64,000 nt of DNA. Origin: Oligoflexia bacterium. Its GTDB lineage: Bacteria > Bdellovibrionota > UBA1018. Shown one piece after another: positions 18,376 through 27,400 of the stretch. Both the position numbers and the translations under genes were made by a program. The notes under the pieces were generated by a model. The model saw only the letters and a list, made by a program, of their open reading frames with translations, was not told the DNA's origin and did no database searches. Numbering within the stretch: the stretch's first letter is position 1; each line of letters starts with the position of its first letter. Location: NCBI GenBank assembly GCA_031292385.1, contig JARLHE010000060.1:1-64000 (forward strand). The letters run 5' to 3'.

Positions 18376-19140
18376 ATGAAAAAGCTGGTTCGAGGTATTG
18401 TTGAGTTCCGCCGCAAGCGCGATGAGCGCCATCGCGACACCTTCGCGCGTCTTGCTTTAGGGCAATCGCCGGATTGCCTGTTCATCAGTTGTTCGGATAG
18501 CCGGGTCGCGGTGAATGTTTTCGCGTCAACCGATCCCGGGGATCTCTTCGTCATTCGAAACGTGGGCAATATGGTCCCGCCGGCGGCTTCTTCCGGAATC
18601 TCGATCAGCGACGTTTCCGAGGCCGCGGCGATTGAATTCGCCCTCACTCAGCTCACCGTTACCCATATCATCGTTTGCGGGCACTCCGAGTGCGGCGCGA
18701 TGGCCGCTGCTTATAAAGGCCGGGAAAAGGTGTTATCGCCCAATTTAAGGGCTTGGCTCGGATTGGCCGAGCCCGCATTGGCTAAGCTGAAAGAGGCGCG
18801 GTTTTTCGCCCCTGAGCTTGCTCCCCATAACCGCCTTTCGCAGCTGAACGTGCTTGAGCAGATTCTGCACCTGCGTACCTATCCGGCGGTGCGCGAGAGG
18901 CTGGAGCGCGGGGAGCTGACCCTGCATGGTTGGTGGTTCGATATCGCCAAGGCGGATGTGTATGCTTACGAAGAAGTCTCGGCCGGATTCGTGATCATCG
19001 ATGAGCAGGAGGCCGAGCGCATTCTGCGGAAATTCAATGACTGGCCCAGTTCAGGATGGCTTGGCACTGGTCCGCGTCCAGGTCTCCGCTCATGGCTTGC
19101 CCGACTTCCTGCGTGGAGCCGCTTTGATAGACGTTCATGA
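18376..19140 (+). CDS. Beta-class carbonic anhydrase
   Basis: From the ATG at 18376 the protein has 254 residues (the frame extends to 18355). Zinc ligands and catalytic dyad are all present: C39, D41 and R43 in SCSDSR, and H103 and C106 in CGHSECGAM. It interconverts CO2 and bicarbonate in the cytoplasm. The helical domain ends near residue 215. The last 30 residues (Pro/Arg/Leu-rich, ending FDRRS) are not typical of the family and are encoded in the 107-base overlap with the convergent gene. The stop may therefore have been extended by drift. Confidence 0.95.
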   Translation: MKKLVRGIVEFRRKRDERHRDTFARLALGQSPDCLFISCSDSRVAVNVFASTDPGDLFVIRNVGNMVPPAASSGISISDVSEAAAIEFALTQLTVTHIIVCGHSECGAMAAAYKGREKVLSPNLRAWLGLAEPALAKLKEARFFAPELAPHNRLSQLNVLEQILHLRTYPAVRERLERGELTLHGWWFDIAKADVYAYEEVSAGFVIIDEQEAERILRKFNDWPSSGWLGTGPRPGLRSWLARLPAWSRFDRRS

Positions 19141-19852
19141 GGTTTGCCGTCGGGATCTGGATATGCTCAAGATTGCCGATGACGTGAGCCATCTCGTGCG
19201 CCAGAAGACTGAATGAAGGCTGGGTGAGCATGCGCGCGTTGTAGCCGAACGCGGTGTCCGACGGGACGAAGGAAATATCCTGGATCCTGGAAATCGGCAC
19301 ATTGTAAATCGGGGTCAAATTTCCGATCGCATCCAAATTAAAGGACTCCGCGTAGCCCTGCCGGTTGAAGATCACCATCGGACGCAGGGACGCTGGCATG
19401 TCCTGGTAAAGAGCGAATTCAAAAGGCGGATCGTAAGGGCTTGAAGAGGCGAATTGGGAAAGTTGATTCGCCCCCGCGGCATTGTAGGTCAAATAGAGAA
19501 AATGAATCTGGTCAAAGCCGAACGCGCACGTATTGAAGATCCGGATCGCCTTCGGAATCTCGCTTGAAAGCGCATCGACCGGCGTATCTCCCGAAAGCCA
19601 AGGGCTGCCGACCTCGATCGCGAGGTAAAGATCGATTGTTCTTCGGGTGGGCAGGGCGTTGGTGACGGAGTAGGATTTGACTTCGGTGATCTGAAAGAAG
19701 GAGTAGCTCGATCCGAGGAGCGCTTGGACGCCGGGAGGGGAGGCGACCGGGGTGAGGGCCGGGGGATCCCCGGCTTTCGTCTCCGCTCCGGAGGCTCCGG
19801 TGAGTACCCCGGTGAATATAAAGGCGAACATACCTAAAGAAAGCAGGCGCAT
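19034..19852 (-). CDS. Secreted metzincin-like zinc metalloprotease
   Basis: A 272-residue exported protein with a signal peptide at 1-23 (GASGAE). Near residue 218 it has HEMAHVIGNLEH. This resembles the metzincin HExxHxxGxxH, except that the His normally at position 11 is at position 12, with Glu at 11. A downstream ANLMNVY could be the Met-turn. The region before it contains FVPSDTAFGYNARML. The arrangement suggests a zinc peptidase with an altered third ligand. The family is not recognised. The last 107 bases overlap the end of the carbonic anhydrase gene. It is divergent from the methyltransferase gene. Confidence 0.7.
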   Translation of the reverse strand: MRLLSLGMFAFIFTGVLTGASGAETKAGDPPALTPVASPPGVQALLGSSYSFFQITEVKSYSVTNALPTRRTIDLYLAIEVGSPWLSGDTPVDALSSEIPKAIRIFNTCAFGFDQIHFLYLTYNAAGANQLSQFASSSPYDPPFEFALYQDMPASLRPMVIFNRQGYAESFNLDAIGNLTPIYNVPISRIQDISFVPSDTAFGYNARMLTQPSFSLLAHEMAHVIGNLEHIQIPTANLMNVYQSGSTQEVGQAMSGDLDADQCQAILNWASH

Positions 19853-19879
19853 AGTAAATTATAGCCATACAATAGTCGT

Positions 19880-19901
19880 GCGCATGAATTATTTTATGCG
19901 C
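19880..19901. promoter_or_regulatory. Inverted repeat between divergent genes
   Basis: GCGCAT at 19880-19885 is mirrored by ATGCGC at 19896-19901, with an AT-rich 10-base centre. A second short hairpin, GCGCCG/CGGCGC, follows directly. Both lie between two divergent starts, so an operator is possible but unproven. Confidence 0.25.
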
Positions 19902-19969
19902 CGTTTGTGTAGCGGCGCGGCAAGTTCGCGATATGGAGAGTTATTTAATTGAAGGATAATATAAATTAT

Positions 19970-21103
19970 ATGACGTTGGCCGGAAATCCTTCCTGTAATC
20001 CGCTTTGTCGCGCCTGTCACTACAAGGACTTGGATTACGCCGAGCAACTTCGGAGAAAGCAACACTGGGCCGAATCGCAGTTGGGGCGTTGGGGAAGCGC
20101 GTTGCGGGAAATCGTGCCGGCACCCGAAAACGAGCGGCTTTCCTACCGCTCGAAGAGCTGGATGCGGAGCGCGGTGATCGACGGGAATGTTTCATTCGGA
20201 ATGTTGCGCAGCGTCCGCGTCGGCGAAAAGTGGGAGAAAGAGCTCATCTCCTGGGATACTTGCCCGCTCCATATCGTGCCGATCCAGAAAATGATCGAGA
20301 AGCTGCGGCAGGCTCTTTCGCGCAACGCGCTTCGCTTCGCGGAGGAATCGCTTGAGGGTATCTGGATCGGGAGTCCTCATCTGGTCATCGTTTCGAAGCA
20401 TCAAAAAAGCGAAGAGATGGAAAAACTCGACTGGCGCGAAATTCTGGAGCCCCCGTTTGACCGGGTTTGGTTTCACTGCAATCCGCAGGTGGGAAAGAAG
20501 ATCTTCGGTCATCATGAAATCAGGCGAATCTTCGGCGAGGAATCCGGGGCGTCCCATCCGATCCGGGCTTTCCGGCAGGTTGCGCAGACGTTATTGGTGC
20601 AGGCGAGGTCTTCGGCGGTGGAAGCTCTTTTGCGAAGCCAACCCTCGTTGGTGGTCGATTTGTATTGCGGAACCGGTGAGCTCTCGCGCCTATTGCCACG
20701 CGAGGTGGGATGGCTGGGGGTCGAGCATTCCCGCGAGGCGATAAAATATGCGAATACTTTACGTCCCAGCGGCGGCGCGGGCGCGCTGCAGCTCGGATTC
20801 GTGGGCGGTGTCGAGCAGAGACTGCGGGATTCGAATGTATTGAGCCGGATCACGGGGTCTTACGCTCTTTATGTGAATCCGCCTCGGCCCGGGCTTGGCC
20901 CTGGAGCGTGCGCCGGTTTGGTCGATCTGATGCACGAAAACGCTCCCGTCGTGATTGCCTATCTTTCCTGTAGCGCTTCCAGTCTCGCTCGGGACCTGGA
21001 AGTCTTGGAGCGAGCAGGGTATGCGGTCGCACAGTTGCAGCCTTTCGATTTTTTCCCGCAAACCGAGCATTTCGAGACGCTGGCCATCTTGCGGCCGAAT
21101 TAG
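19970..21103 (+). CDS. TrmA/RlmD-family RNA (uracil-5-)-methyltransferase
   Basis: From the ATG at 19970 the protein has 377 residues (a TTG at 19949 with GGAG upstream is an alternative start). N-terminal C9, C13 and C16, with a later Cys in SWDTC, fit the 4Fe-4S site of RlmC/RlmD-type enzymes. The SAM-binding motif is VDLYCGTGELSRL, followed by GVEHSREAIKYA, the motif NPPRPGLGP and the catalytic Cys in YLSCSASSLARDL. The C terminus has the family ending FFPQTEHFETLAIL. The N-terminal TRAM domain is missing, as in RlmC-type proteins. It methylates U-5 in 23S rRNA or tRNA. The exact site is not predictable. It is followed at once by the next gene. Confidence 0.9.
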   Translation: MTLAGNPSCNPLCRACHYKDLDYAEQLRRKQHWAESQLGRWGSALREIVPAPENERLSYRSKSWMRSAVIDGNVSFGMLRSVRVGEKWEKELISWDTCPLHIVPIQKMIEKLRQALSRNALRFAEESLEGIWIGSPHLVIVSKHQKSEEMEKLDWREILEPPFDRVWFHCNPQVGKKIFGHHEIRRIFGEESGASHPIRAFRQVAQTLLVQARSSAVEALLRSQPSLVVDLYCGTGELSRLLPREVGWLGVEHSREAIKYANTLRPSGGAGALQLGFVGGVEQRLRDSNVLSRITGSYALYVNPPRPGLGPGACAGLVDLMHENAPVVIAYLSCSASSLARDLEVLERAGYAVAQLQPFDFFPQTEHFETLAILRPN

Positions 21104-21110
21104 GGACTGT

Positions 21111-22526
21111 ATGAATTTTCCTGATTTTCTTTTTTCAGTGGGACTGCTTTTCGCCGTCGAAGCGGCTGCGGTTACGTCCGCCTCGGCGGCGGCGACCCCG
21201 GCTCCGCCCGATCGGGCGGCGAGCGTTTACGTTTCAGAGGATTTCATCAACGAGCAGCTGGCCGTGCATGTGAAGTCGGAATTGCTCCAGAAAATGAGCA
21301 TCCGGCTCGACCCGGAGCAAGGCCAGGTTTTCTTGCGTGGCGTGCTGCACATGCCGACCGAGGAATTGCGCGCGCTCAAGCTCGATCCGAAACTGGTCAA
21401 TTTCGTGTTTCAGGTGGCGGTTCGGATGTCATCAACCAAGGCCGGCCATCTGATTTTGCAGTTTCCTTTGAACGAGACTTATCTGTACCCGCTCAGCTCG
21501 AAAAATCACCTGCGGGACCGGGTGATCATCCCCGTTCAGATGCTGTCGCTCGCGCTTGCTTCGGCGCGCGGGTATTTCGCCGCGCTTTCGGGCGATTTCA
21601 GCGGCTTTGATCGGCGGGAAGAGAGATTGAGGGCATTGATCCGGGAGCAGGACCGCGCTATCGCGGTCGAGAAAAAGCCCGACACTTTGGATGAGCTGAA
21701 GACGCGTCGCGAGGCACTGCGCATCCAGCTGGAGGCGGTGCCCGTCGAGCGCAAGCAGCTCAAAATCCTGGCCAAGCAAGTTGAGTCGGTCATGGGCTTT
21801 ACCGGCGAAAGAGAGCTGGATCTCAATCAAGACCTTGCTGCTTTCAGCAATGCGCTCATTTTCAAGATCAAACTCTCGCAATTGGCGCCTTACCTGAAGG
21901 GCGTCGAGCTGAGCGGCGTGCGCATCGTGCACGACAAGAAAGACGGCCGGGGGGAGAACTATCTCGCCATCGATTTGAACACCGATCTTTCGGGTCCAGT
22001 GCCGGCTTCGGCGGCGGCGCAGGCATCGGGTCGGCCCGGCCTGAAGACGGCGCCTTCGTTGGTCGTGCGGCTCAATCAATCTCTGTTCGAAAGCGAGGCC
22101 GTGCTCAACGCCGAGAAGAAGGGGATGGGCTCGAGCATTCGCGACTTTTCGGTTCGGCTCAAGGATGACGGTTTGCATGTTTCCGGAAAGTGGCACCGGT
22201 TTTTCTTCTCCATCCCTTTTGAAACGGTCGTCGATTTTGTTTCGACCGGAGCCGATGTTTTTGAAGCGCGTTTGCGCAAAATGGATGTGGCCGGAATCGA
22301 CTTCAAATTCTTGACGCAATTCGTGCTCGAAGCGTTGAAATTGCGCTTGGATCAATCGCTCAAGGGGATTTGCACCTTCGATTATGCGGGACAGGACGGA
22401 GCGGGCACCCGCAGCCTGCGGGTCACGGTCGATCCTAAGGCCTTAGTTCCTGCCTTTCCGTCGCTGCATCTCGTGGGCGTGGATGTCCGGGAGCGCGAGT
22501 TTTTGTTGAAAGTGGGTACGCCGTAA
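21111..22526 (+). CDS. Exported protein of unknown function with coiled coil
   Basis: A 471-residue protein with a hydrophobic N terminus and Ala-rich stretch (signal peptide about 1-28). Residues 38-140 form alternating beta strands (YVSEDFINEQLAVHV, IRLDPEQGQVFLRG). A charged helical segment that is probably coiled coil spans about 165-230 (DRREERLRALIREQDRA). Strands return in the last 250 residues (VELSGVRIVHDKK, GLHVSGKWHRFFFSIPFE). The amphipathic strand pattern recalls TULIP or LmeA-like lipid-binding proteins, but this is only an impression. The start seven bases after the methyltransferase stop suggests one transcript. The ORF also extends upstream within that gene, which I discard. 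Confidence 0.7.
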   Translation: MNFPDFLFSVGLLFAVEAAAVTSASAAATPAPPDRAASVYVSEDFINEQLAVHVKSELLQKMSIRLDPEQGQVFLRGVLHMPTEELRALKLDPKLVNFVFQVAVRMSSTKAGHLILQFPLNETYLYPLSSKNHLRDRVIIPVQMLSLALASARGYFAALSGDFSGFDRREERLRALIREQDRAIAVEKKPDTLDELKTRREALRIQLEAVPVERKQLKILAKQVESVMGFTGERELDLNQDLAAFSNALIFKIKLSQLAPYLKGVELSGVRIVHDKKDGRGENYLAIDLNTDLSGPVPASAAAQASGRPGLKTAPSLVVRLNQSLFESEAVLNAEKKGMGSSIRDFSVRLKDDGLHVSGKWHRFFFSIPFETVVDFVSTGADVFEARLRKMDVAGIDFKFLTQFVLEALKLRLDQSLKGICTFDYAGQDGAGTRSLRVTVDPKALVPAFPSLHLVGVDVREREFLLKVGTP

Positions 22527-22636
22527 ATTGACGTGTCGTTTTTTTGACGTCAACCGAACGCTTCGCGGGCATCAACTTCTTCAGTTTTGCCGCATCATTC
22601 CGAAAAGATATGCGGGGGATTGCCCCGGGAGATTGA

Positions 22637-23077
22637 ATGGATTCGAAGAAAGACGAGCTACTGAGAGTCGAAGACTTTGACTCCATCCGAATCGGCGTCG
22701 CCATTCAAAACCAGACGTCGCAAACCGGCGTGGGCGACCGCTTCCGCACCTACGGCAACGTGAAGATCGAGGAGCCGTGGAGCGGCAGCATTCGTTTGGT
22801 GACTTTCGCCCCTGGTGTTCTTGTCTTCGATACCCCGGAAAAGACCGCCTCAGAAGGGCATATTCTCGAATGCGTCGTCGAGGTGCTTGGCGTGAGCTCG
22901 CCCTTTTCGTTCGAGGTCACGGGAAAAGTCACGGAGACGGAACGGCTCGACGATCAGCGCACGAAGCTCACGTTGACTCTCACCGATTACGATCGGGCGT
23001 CGCTTGCCAGGCTTCAGGAGGTCTATAGCCGGCGGCAAACCGAGATCGACGAGTTTCTCAAGAGGGTGCGGGGTTAG
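22637..23077 (+). CDS. Small PilZ-like protein
   Basis: A 146-residue cytoplasmic protein. Residues 30-120 form successive beta strands (GSIRLVTFAPGVLVF, HILECVVEVLG, FSFEVTGKVTETERLDDQRTKL typical of a six-stranded barrel). A C-terminal helix follows (ASLARLQEVYSRRQTEIDEFL). Length and order resemble PilZ domains, but the RxxxR and D/NxSxxG c-di-GMP motifs are missing, so it would be a non-binding variant. CGGGAG precedes the ATG. The gap of three bases to the next gene, a receiver-TPR protein, shows an operon and points to a signalling role. Confidence 0.7.
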   Translation: MDSKKDELLRVEDFDSIRIGVAIQNQTSQTGVGDRFRTYGNVKIEEPWSGSIRLVTFAPGVLVFDTPEKTASEGHILECVVEVLGVSSPFSFEVTGKVTETERLDDQRTKLTLTLTDYDRASLARLQEVYSRRQTEIDEFLKRVRG

Positions 23078-23080
23078 ACC

Positions 23081-24412
23081 ATGACGAAATCCTCCGTCGA
23101 AACACCCGGCGAAAAGAGCCAAAGGCTGTTCAAAGAATTCATCAAGAGCAAAAAGATCATGATCGTCGACGCGCAATCGTTTTCGCGCGCCACCCTCGCG
23201 CATACCCTGGTGAGCTTGGGCGCTTCGATGAGCCAGATCACGTTGCATTCGAAATTCGAAGCCGCGCAGGCGGCGATGGCGACGTCCGTTCCGGATATCC
23301 TTCTGAGCGAATTCGATCTCGAAAAAGGCACCTGCGGCCTCGATCTTCTGGTCAGTCAGCGCAGAAGCAACAAGTACTCAAAAGATTCGTTGTTCATTCT
23401 GATCACCGGGAACACTTCGCAGGCCGCCGTCGCGCGCGCTGCCGAAGAGGATGTCGACGGGTATATTCTCAAGCCCTATACCGTGGACGGCCTCCGAATG
23501 GCGCTGATGAAATACGCCATCGAAAAAGCCTATCCCAGCCCATACACGATCAAGATCGACGAAGGGAAAAAGAAAATCGATACGCAGGAATGGGACGAGG
23601 CGATCCAGATTTTCCAGGGCGCGGCCGATCTGGATCCCAAACCGTCGCTCGCGTATTTTTATCAGGGCGCGGTCGAGGAGCGCAAGGAGGTCCTCGAAAA
23701 CGCCGAGATCGATTACCGCAAAGGACTTGAGTACAACCGAATCCACTATAAGTGCCTGGTGGGGCTGTTCGACCTCTTTACCGCGCAAAACCGAACCAAA
23801 GAGGCTTACGATATCGTGCGCCAGATTTCCCGGTATTTTCCGGCTAACCCGGACCGGCTCGCCACGGTTTTGAGGCTCGCCGTAATCAACGAAGCCTATG
23901 ACGATATCGAGAATTACTACCAGCTCTTCAAAAAGCTCGATCGCCGGGACGAAAAGCTCGTTCGTTACGTGTGCGCGGCGCTGGTTGTTTGCGGAAAGCA
24001 TTATCTGCGGAAGCGCGTGGTTTCGCGGGCCATCGAGCTCTTTGACAAGGCCAAGATCACCGGAATGCGGAATCCGCGCCTTTTGAAGGAGATCATCCTG
24101 AGCTTGCTGAGCTACGATCAGGCCGATAAAGCCGGTTTGTTTTTAGCGGATTATCCGCCGGAATATCAGGGGACGCCGGAGTTCGCCGCTTTACGCTACG
24201 CGATTCAGGAAAAAAACATCCCGATTGGCGAGTCCCTGAGTCAAGGGCGGGCTCTGATTTCCCGGGGCGTCAGCGAGTATGTTTTATACGCGATTCTGAT
24301 CAAACGCACGCTGCAGGCGGGCTTCATCGATCACGCGGACGCGCTTTTGGCGAAGGCACTTCAGCAGTGGCCCGAAAAGGCGGAAGAGCTGCGTAAAATC
24401 ACCGCCGAATGA
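23081..24412 (+). CDS. Receiver-domain protein with TPR repeats, phosphoacceptor Asp replaced by Glu
   Basis: A 443-residue protein. Residues 22-145 form a CheY-like receiver: D30 in the acidic pocket (MIVDAQ), T109 in LITGN and K131 in ILKPYT. The phosphoacceptor position in ILLSEFDL reads E77 instead of Asp, a possible phosphomimetic. Residues 155-440 are tandem TPR-like helix pairs (DEGKKKIDTQEWDEAIQIFQ, YFYQGAVEERKEVLENAEID), giving a protein-binding scaffold. No DNA-binding or enzymatic output is present. It is cotranscribed with the PilZ-like gene. Similar CheY-TPR proteins link signalling to motility or secretion machines in other bacteria. The partner here is unknown. Confidence 0.88.
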   Translation: MTKSSVETPGEKSQRLFKEFIKSKKIMIVDAQSFSRATLAHTLVSLGASMSQITLHSKFEAAQAAMATSVPDILLSEFDLEKGTCGLDLLVSQRRSNKYSKDSLFILITGNTSQAAVARAAEEDVDGYILKPYTVDGLRMALMKYAIEKAYPSPYTIKIDEGKKKIDTQEWDEAIQIFQGAADLDPKPSLAYFYQGAVEERKEVLENAEIDYRKGLEYNRIHYKCLVGLFDLFTAQNRTKEAYDIVRQISRYFPANPDRLATVLRLAVINEAYDDIENYYQLFKKLDRRDEKLVRYVCAALVVCGKHYLRKRVVSRAIELFDKAKITGMRNPRLLKEIILSLLSYDQADKAGLFLADYPPEYQGTPEFAALRYAIQEKNIPIGESLSQGRALISRGVSEYVLYAILIKRTLQAGFIDHADALLAKALQQWPEKAEELRKITAE

Positions 24413-24455
24413 TAGCCTTCGGTTTCGGCACATCGTTCGCAGTGCTGGTCGCGCC

Positions 24456-27400
24456 ATGTGGATCGTCCGGCTTGCCCTTCGAAATCCCTATTCAGTAGCG
24501 GTGATGTCGCTTGTGCTCCTGATCATGGGGGCCTTGTCCATCTCCTCGATGTTGGTCGACATTTTTCCGGTCATCGACATTCCGGTGGTGGGCGTGATCT
24601 GGTACTACCCGGGGCTGACCGCCGAGCAGATGGAGGCCGATGTCGTCACCATCAACGAACGCGCCTTTTCCACGAGCGTCCAAGGGGTGGAGCGGATCGA
24701 GTCCCAGTCGATTCCGGGAATCGGAAATTTGCGGGTCTATTTCCAGCCCGGCACCGATATCGGATACGCCGTTTCCGAAATCACCGCGGTCTGTCAGACG
24801 ATCCTGCGTATCCTGCCGCCCGGTATCACGCCGCCGGTCATATTGCCTTTCAACGCCGCCAACGTTCCGGTCGCGCAAATGACCATTACGAGCGAGACGC
24901 TGTCGGAGCAGACGCTCTTCGATTACGCGCTGAATTTCATCCGCGTCCGGCTTTTCACCATCCCGGGGCTGGCGACCCCCGCCCCTTACGGCGGCGCCAC
25001 GCGCGAGATCAACGTCGATATCGACCCGAAAATGGCGGCGGCAAAGGGCGTTTCGCCGCAGGATGTCTCCAATGCCTTGCAAGCCTCGAATATCATCGAG
25101 CCCGCGGGCGTCGCGCGGATCGGAAAAATTGAATACAACGTGTTAACGAATTCAACGCCGCTGAAGGTCGAGGAGTTCGGGCGCTTTCCGATCAAGATCA
25201 TCAATGGACGGGAAGTTTTGCTCCGCGACGTGGCCAAGATCGAAGATAGCCATGCGGACCAGGTGAACGCGGTCCGGATCAACGGAAAGCGGGCGATCTA
25301 CCTGAATATCCTGAAAAAGGCGGATGCTTCTACCTTGGATGTCGTCAACCGGGCCAGGGGGCTTTTGCCCGATATCCAGCGAGAAGCGCCAAAAGGGATG
25401 AATCTCAAGATCGACTTCGACCAATCGGTCTTTGTCCGCGGTAGCGTCAAAAGCGTCTTTACGGAAGCGGTGATCGCCGCCGTCCTGGTTTCGCTGATGA
25501 TTCTGGTTTTCCTCGGCAGTTGGCGCAGCGTCGTGATTGTCTGCTCCTCGATTCCGCTCTCGATTTTCGCCTGCCTGATCGGGCTGAAGCTCACCGGCAA
25601 TTCGATCAACATCATGACGCTCGGCGGACTTGCGCTTTCGATCGGGATGCTGGTCGACGACGCCACCGTCGAAATCGAAAACATCAATCGCAATCGGGCA
25701 CATTCCGAAAACATCACCGCCGCGATTCTCCGTGGCGCTCATCAGATCGCGCTCCCGGCCATTGTCACGACCTTGGCCATCTGTATCGTCTTTTTTCCGA
25801 TCGTCCTTTTGACCGGTCCGGCCAAGTTTCTCTTCACTCCCTTATCCGAGGCCGTGGTTTTTTCGATGATCGCCTCCTATGTCTTGTCGCGGACGCTGGT
25901 GCCGGTCCTTGCGAGCGTGCTGCTTCGATACACTCCGACGGAGGGTTCACGGGAAGCGCTCGAGCCCGCGAAAGGCCCGCTTGGCCGCTTCGGGCAGCGC
26001 TTCAACCAGGGACGGGAGAGATTCCTCGAGATTCTCAAAGAGCGTTATGGAACTCTTCTGTCCGTCCTGCTTCGACATCCGCTGCTGACGCTTTCGACCT
26101 TTTGCGCTCTGTTCGCCGTTTCGATGGGTTTACCGCTTTTCGTGATCGGAACCGATTTCTTTCCAGCAGCCGACGTCGGCATTTTAAAGCTTCATTTTCG
26201 CGCGCCCACCGGCAGCCGTCTCGAGGAGACCGAAAGAATCATCACGATGGCCGAGGAGCGGATCCGCAAGCTCATTCCTCCATCCGAGCTTGAAACCATC
26301 AATGCGAACATCGGTGTTCCCACCAGCTACAACCTGGCGTTCGTGCCCACCGATAATTCGGCGTCGATGGATGTCGAAGTCCTGATCGCTCTGAAAGAGG
26401 GACACAAGCCGTCCGAAGTCTATCGCGAGAAAATCCGAAGGGATTTCCCCGAGCGGTTTCCCGGGTCGGTCATTTACTTTCAATCGGGCGACATGGTGAG
26501 CCAGGTCCTGAATTTCGGTCTGGCCGCGCCCATCGACATTCAACTGGAGTCCCGGAACATGGGCTTGGCTTATGAATTCGGAAAAAAATTGCGCGACAAG
26601 ATCAGAACGATTCCCGGCGCGGCCGATGTCGTGATCCGGCAGGTGTTGGATTACCCCAGCCTCAAAATCAACATCGATCGTGAGCGCGCGGCCCATGTCG
26701 GGTTGACCGAGCGCGACGCGGCCAGCAGTCTTCTGTTCGCCCTTACCGGAAGCTCGATCGTCGCGCCGTCGTATTACATCAATCCGGAGAACAACGTGAA
26801 CTACGTCGTGATGGTCAAGGTTCCAATCAAAGAGGTGTCTTCGGTCCCGGAACTGATGAATATCCCGCTGACGTCGCCTGGCCAGAGCCAAATCCTCCAG
26901 CAGGCGGGCATCGCGGCGACCGATCTTTATCCGAGCTCGCCGGTACAAAACGCCGGCAATCTCTCGGTGTTGGAACCCGCGGTAACCACCAGCCAGATCA
27001 ACCATGTGAACGTTCAGAAGGTCATCGACGTCCTGGCTAACGTGGAGGGGCGCGACCTGGGAGGAGTGGTTTCCGATATCAAGGCAGCGATTCGTTCGTT
27101 GGGTCAGTTGCCGGAAGGAGTGAAGCTTGATTTCCGGGGGCAGAACGAGGTGATGCAGGAGTCCTTTACGAAGCTCGGACTGGGAATGATTCTGGCCACG
27201 GTTTTGGTCTATCTGCTGATGGTCACGTTGTTCCAATCCTGGCTCGAGCCCGTGATCATCATGGCCGCGATACCGGGAGCCTTGATCGGAATCGTTTGGG
27301 TTCTGGCGCTCACGGGCACCTCCCTCAATGTCGAGTCCCTCATGGGAGCGATCATGGCGATTGGCATTTCGGTTTCGAATTCGAATTTGCTCGTCAATTT

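Noticed and set aside
22545-22560. TTGACGTCAA palindrome near a T-run after the 21111 gene
   Set aside because: Ten bases is short enough to arise by chance, and the stem before the T-run is only three bases.
24430-24450. Possible sigma-54 promoter before the RND operon (GGCAC-N5-TCGCA)
   Set aside because: The -12 element lacks the TTGC core, so the match is too weak to list.
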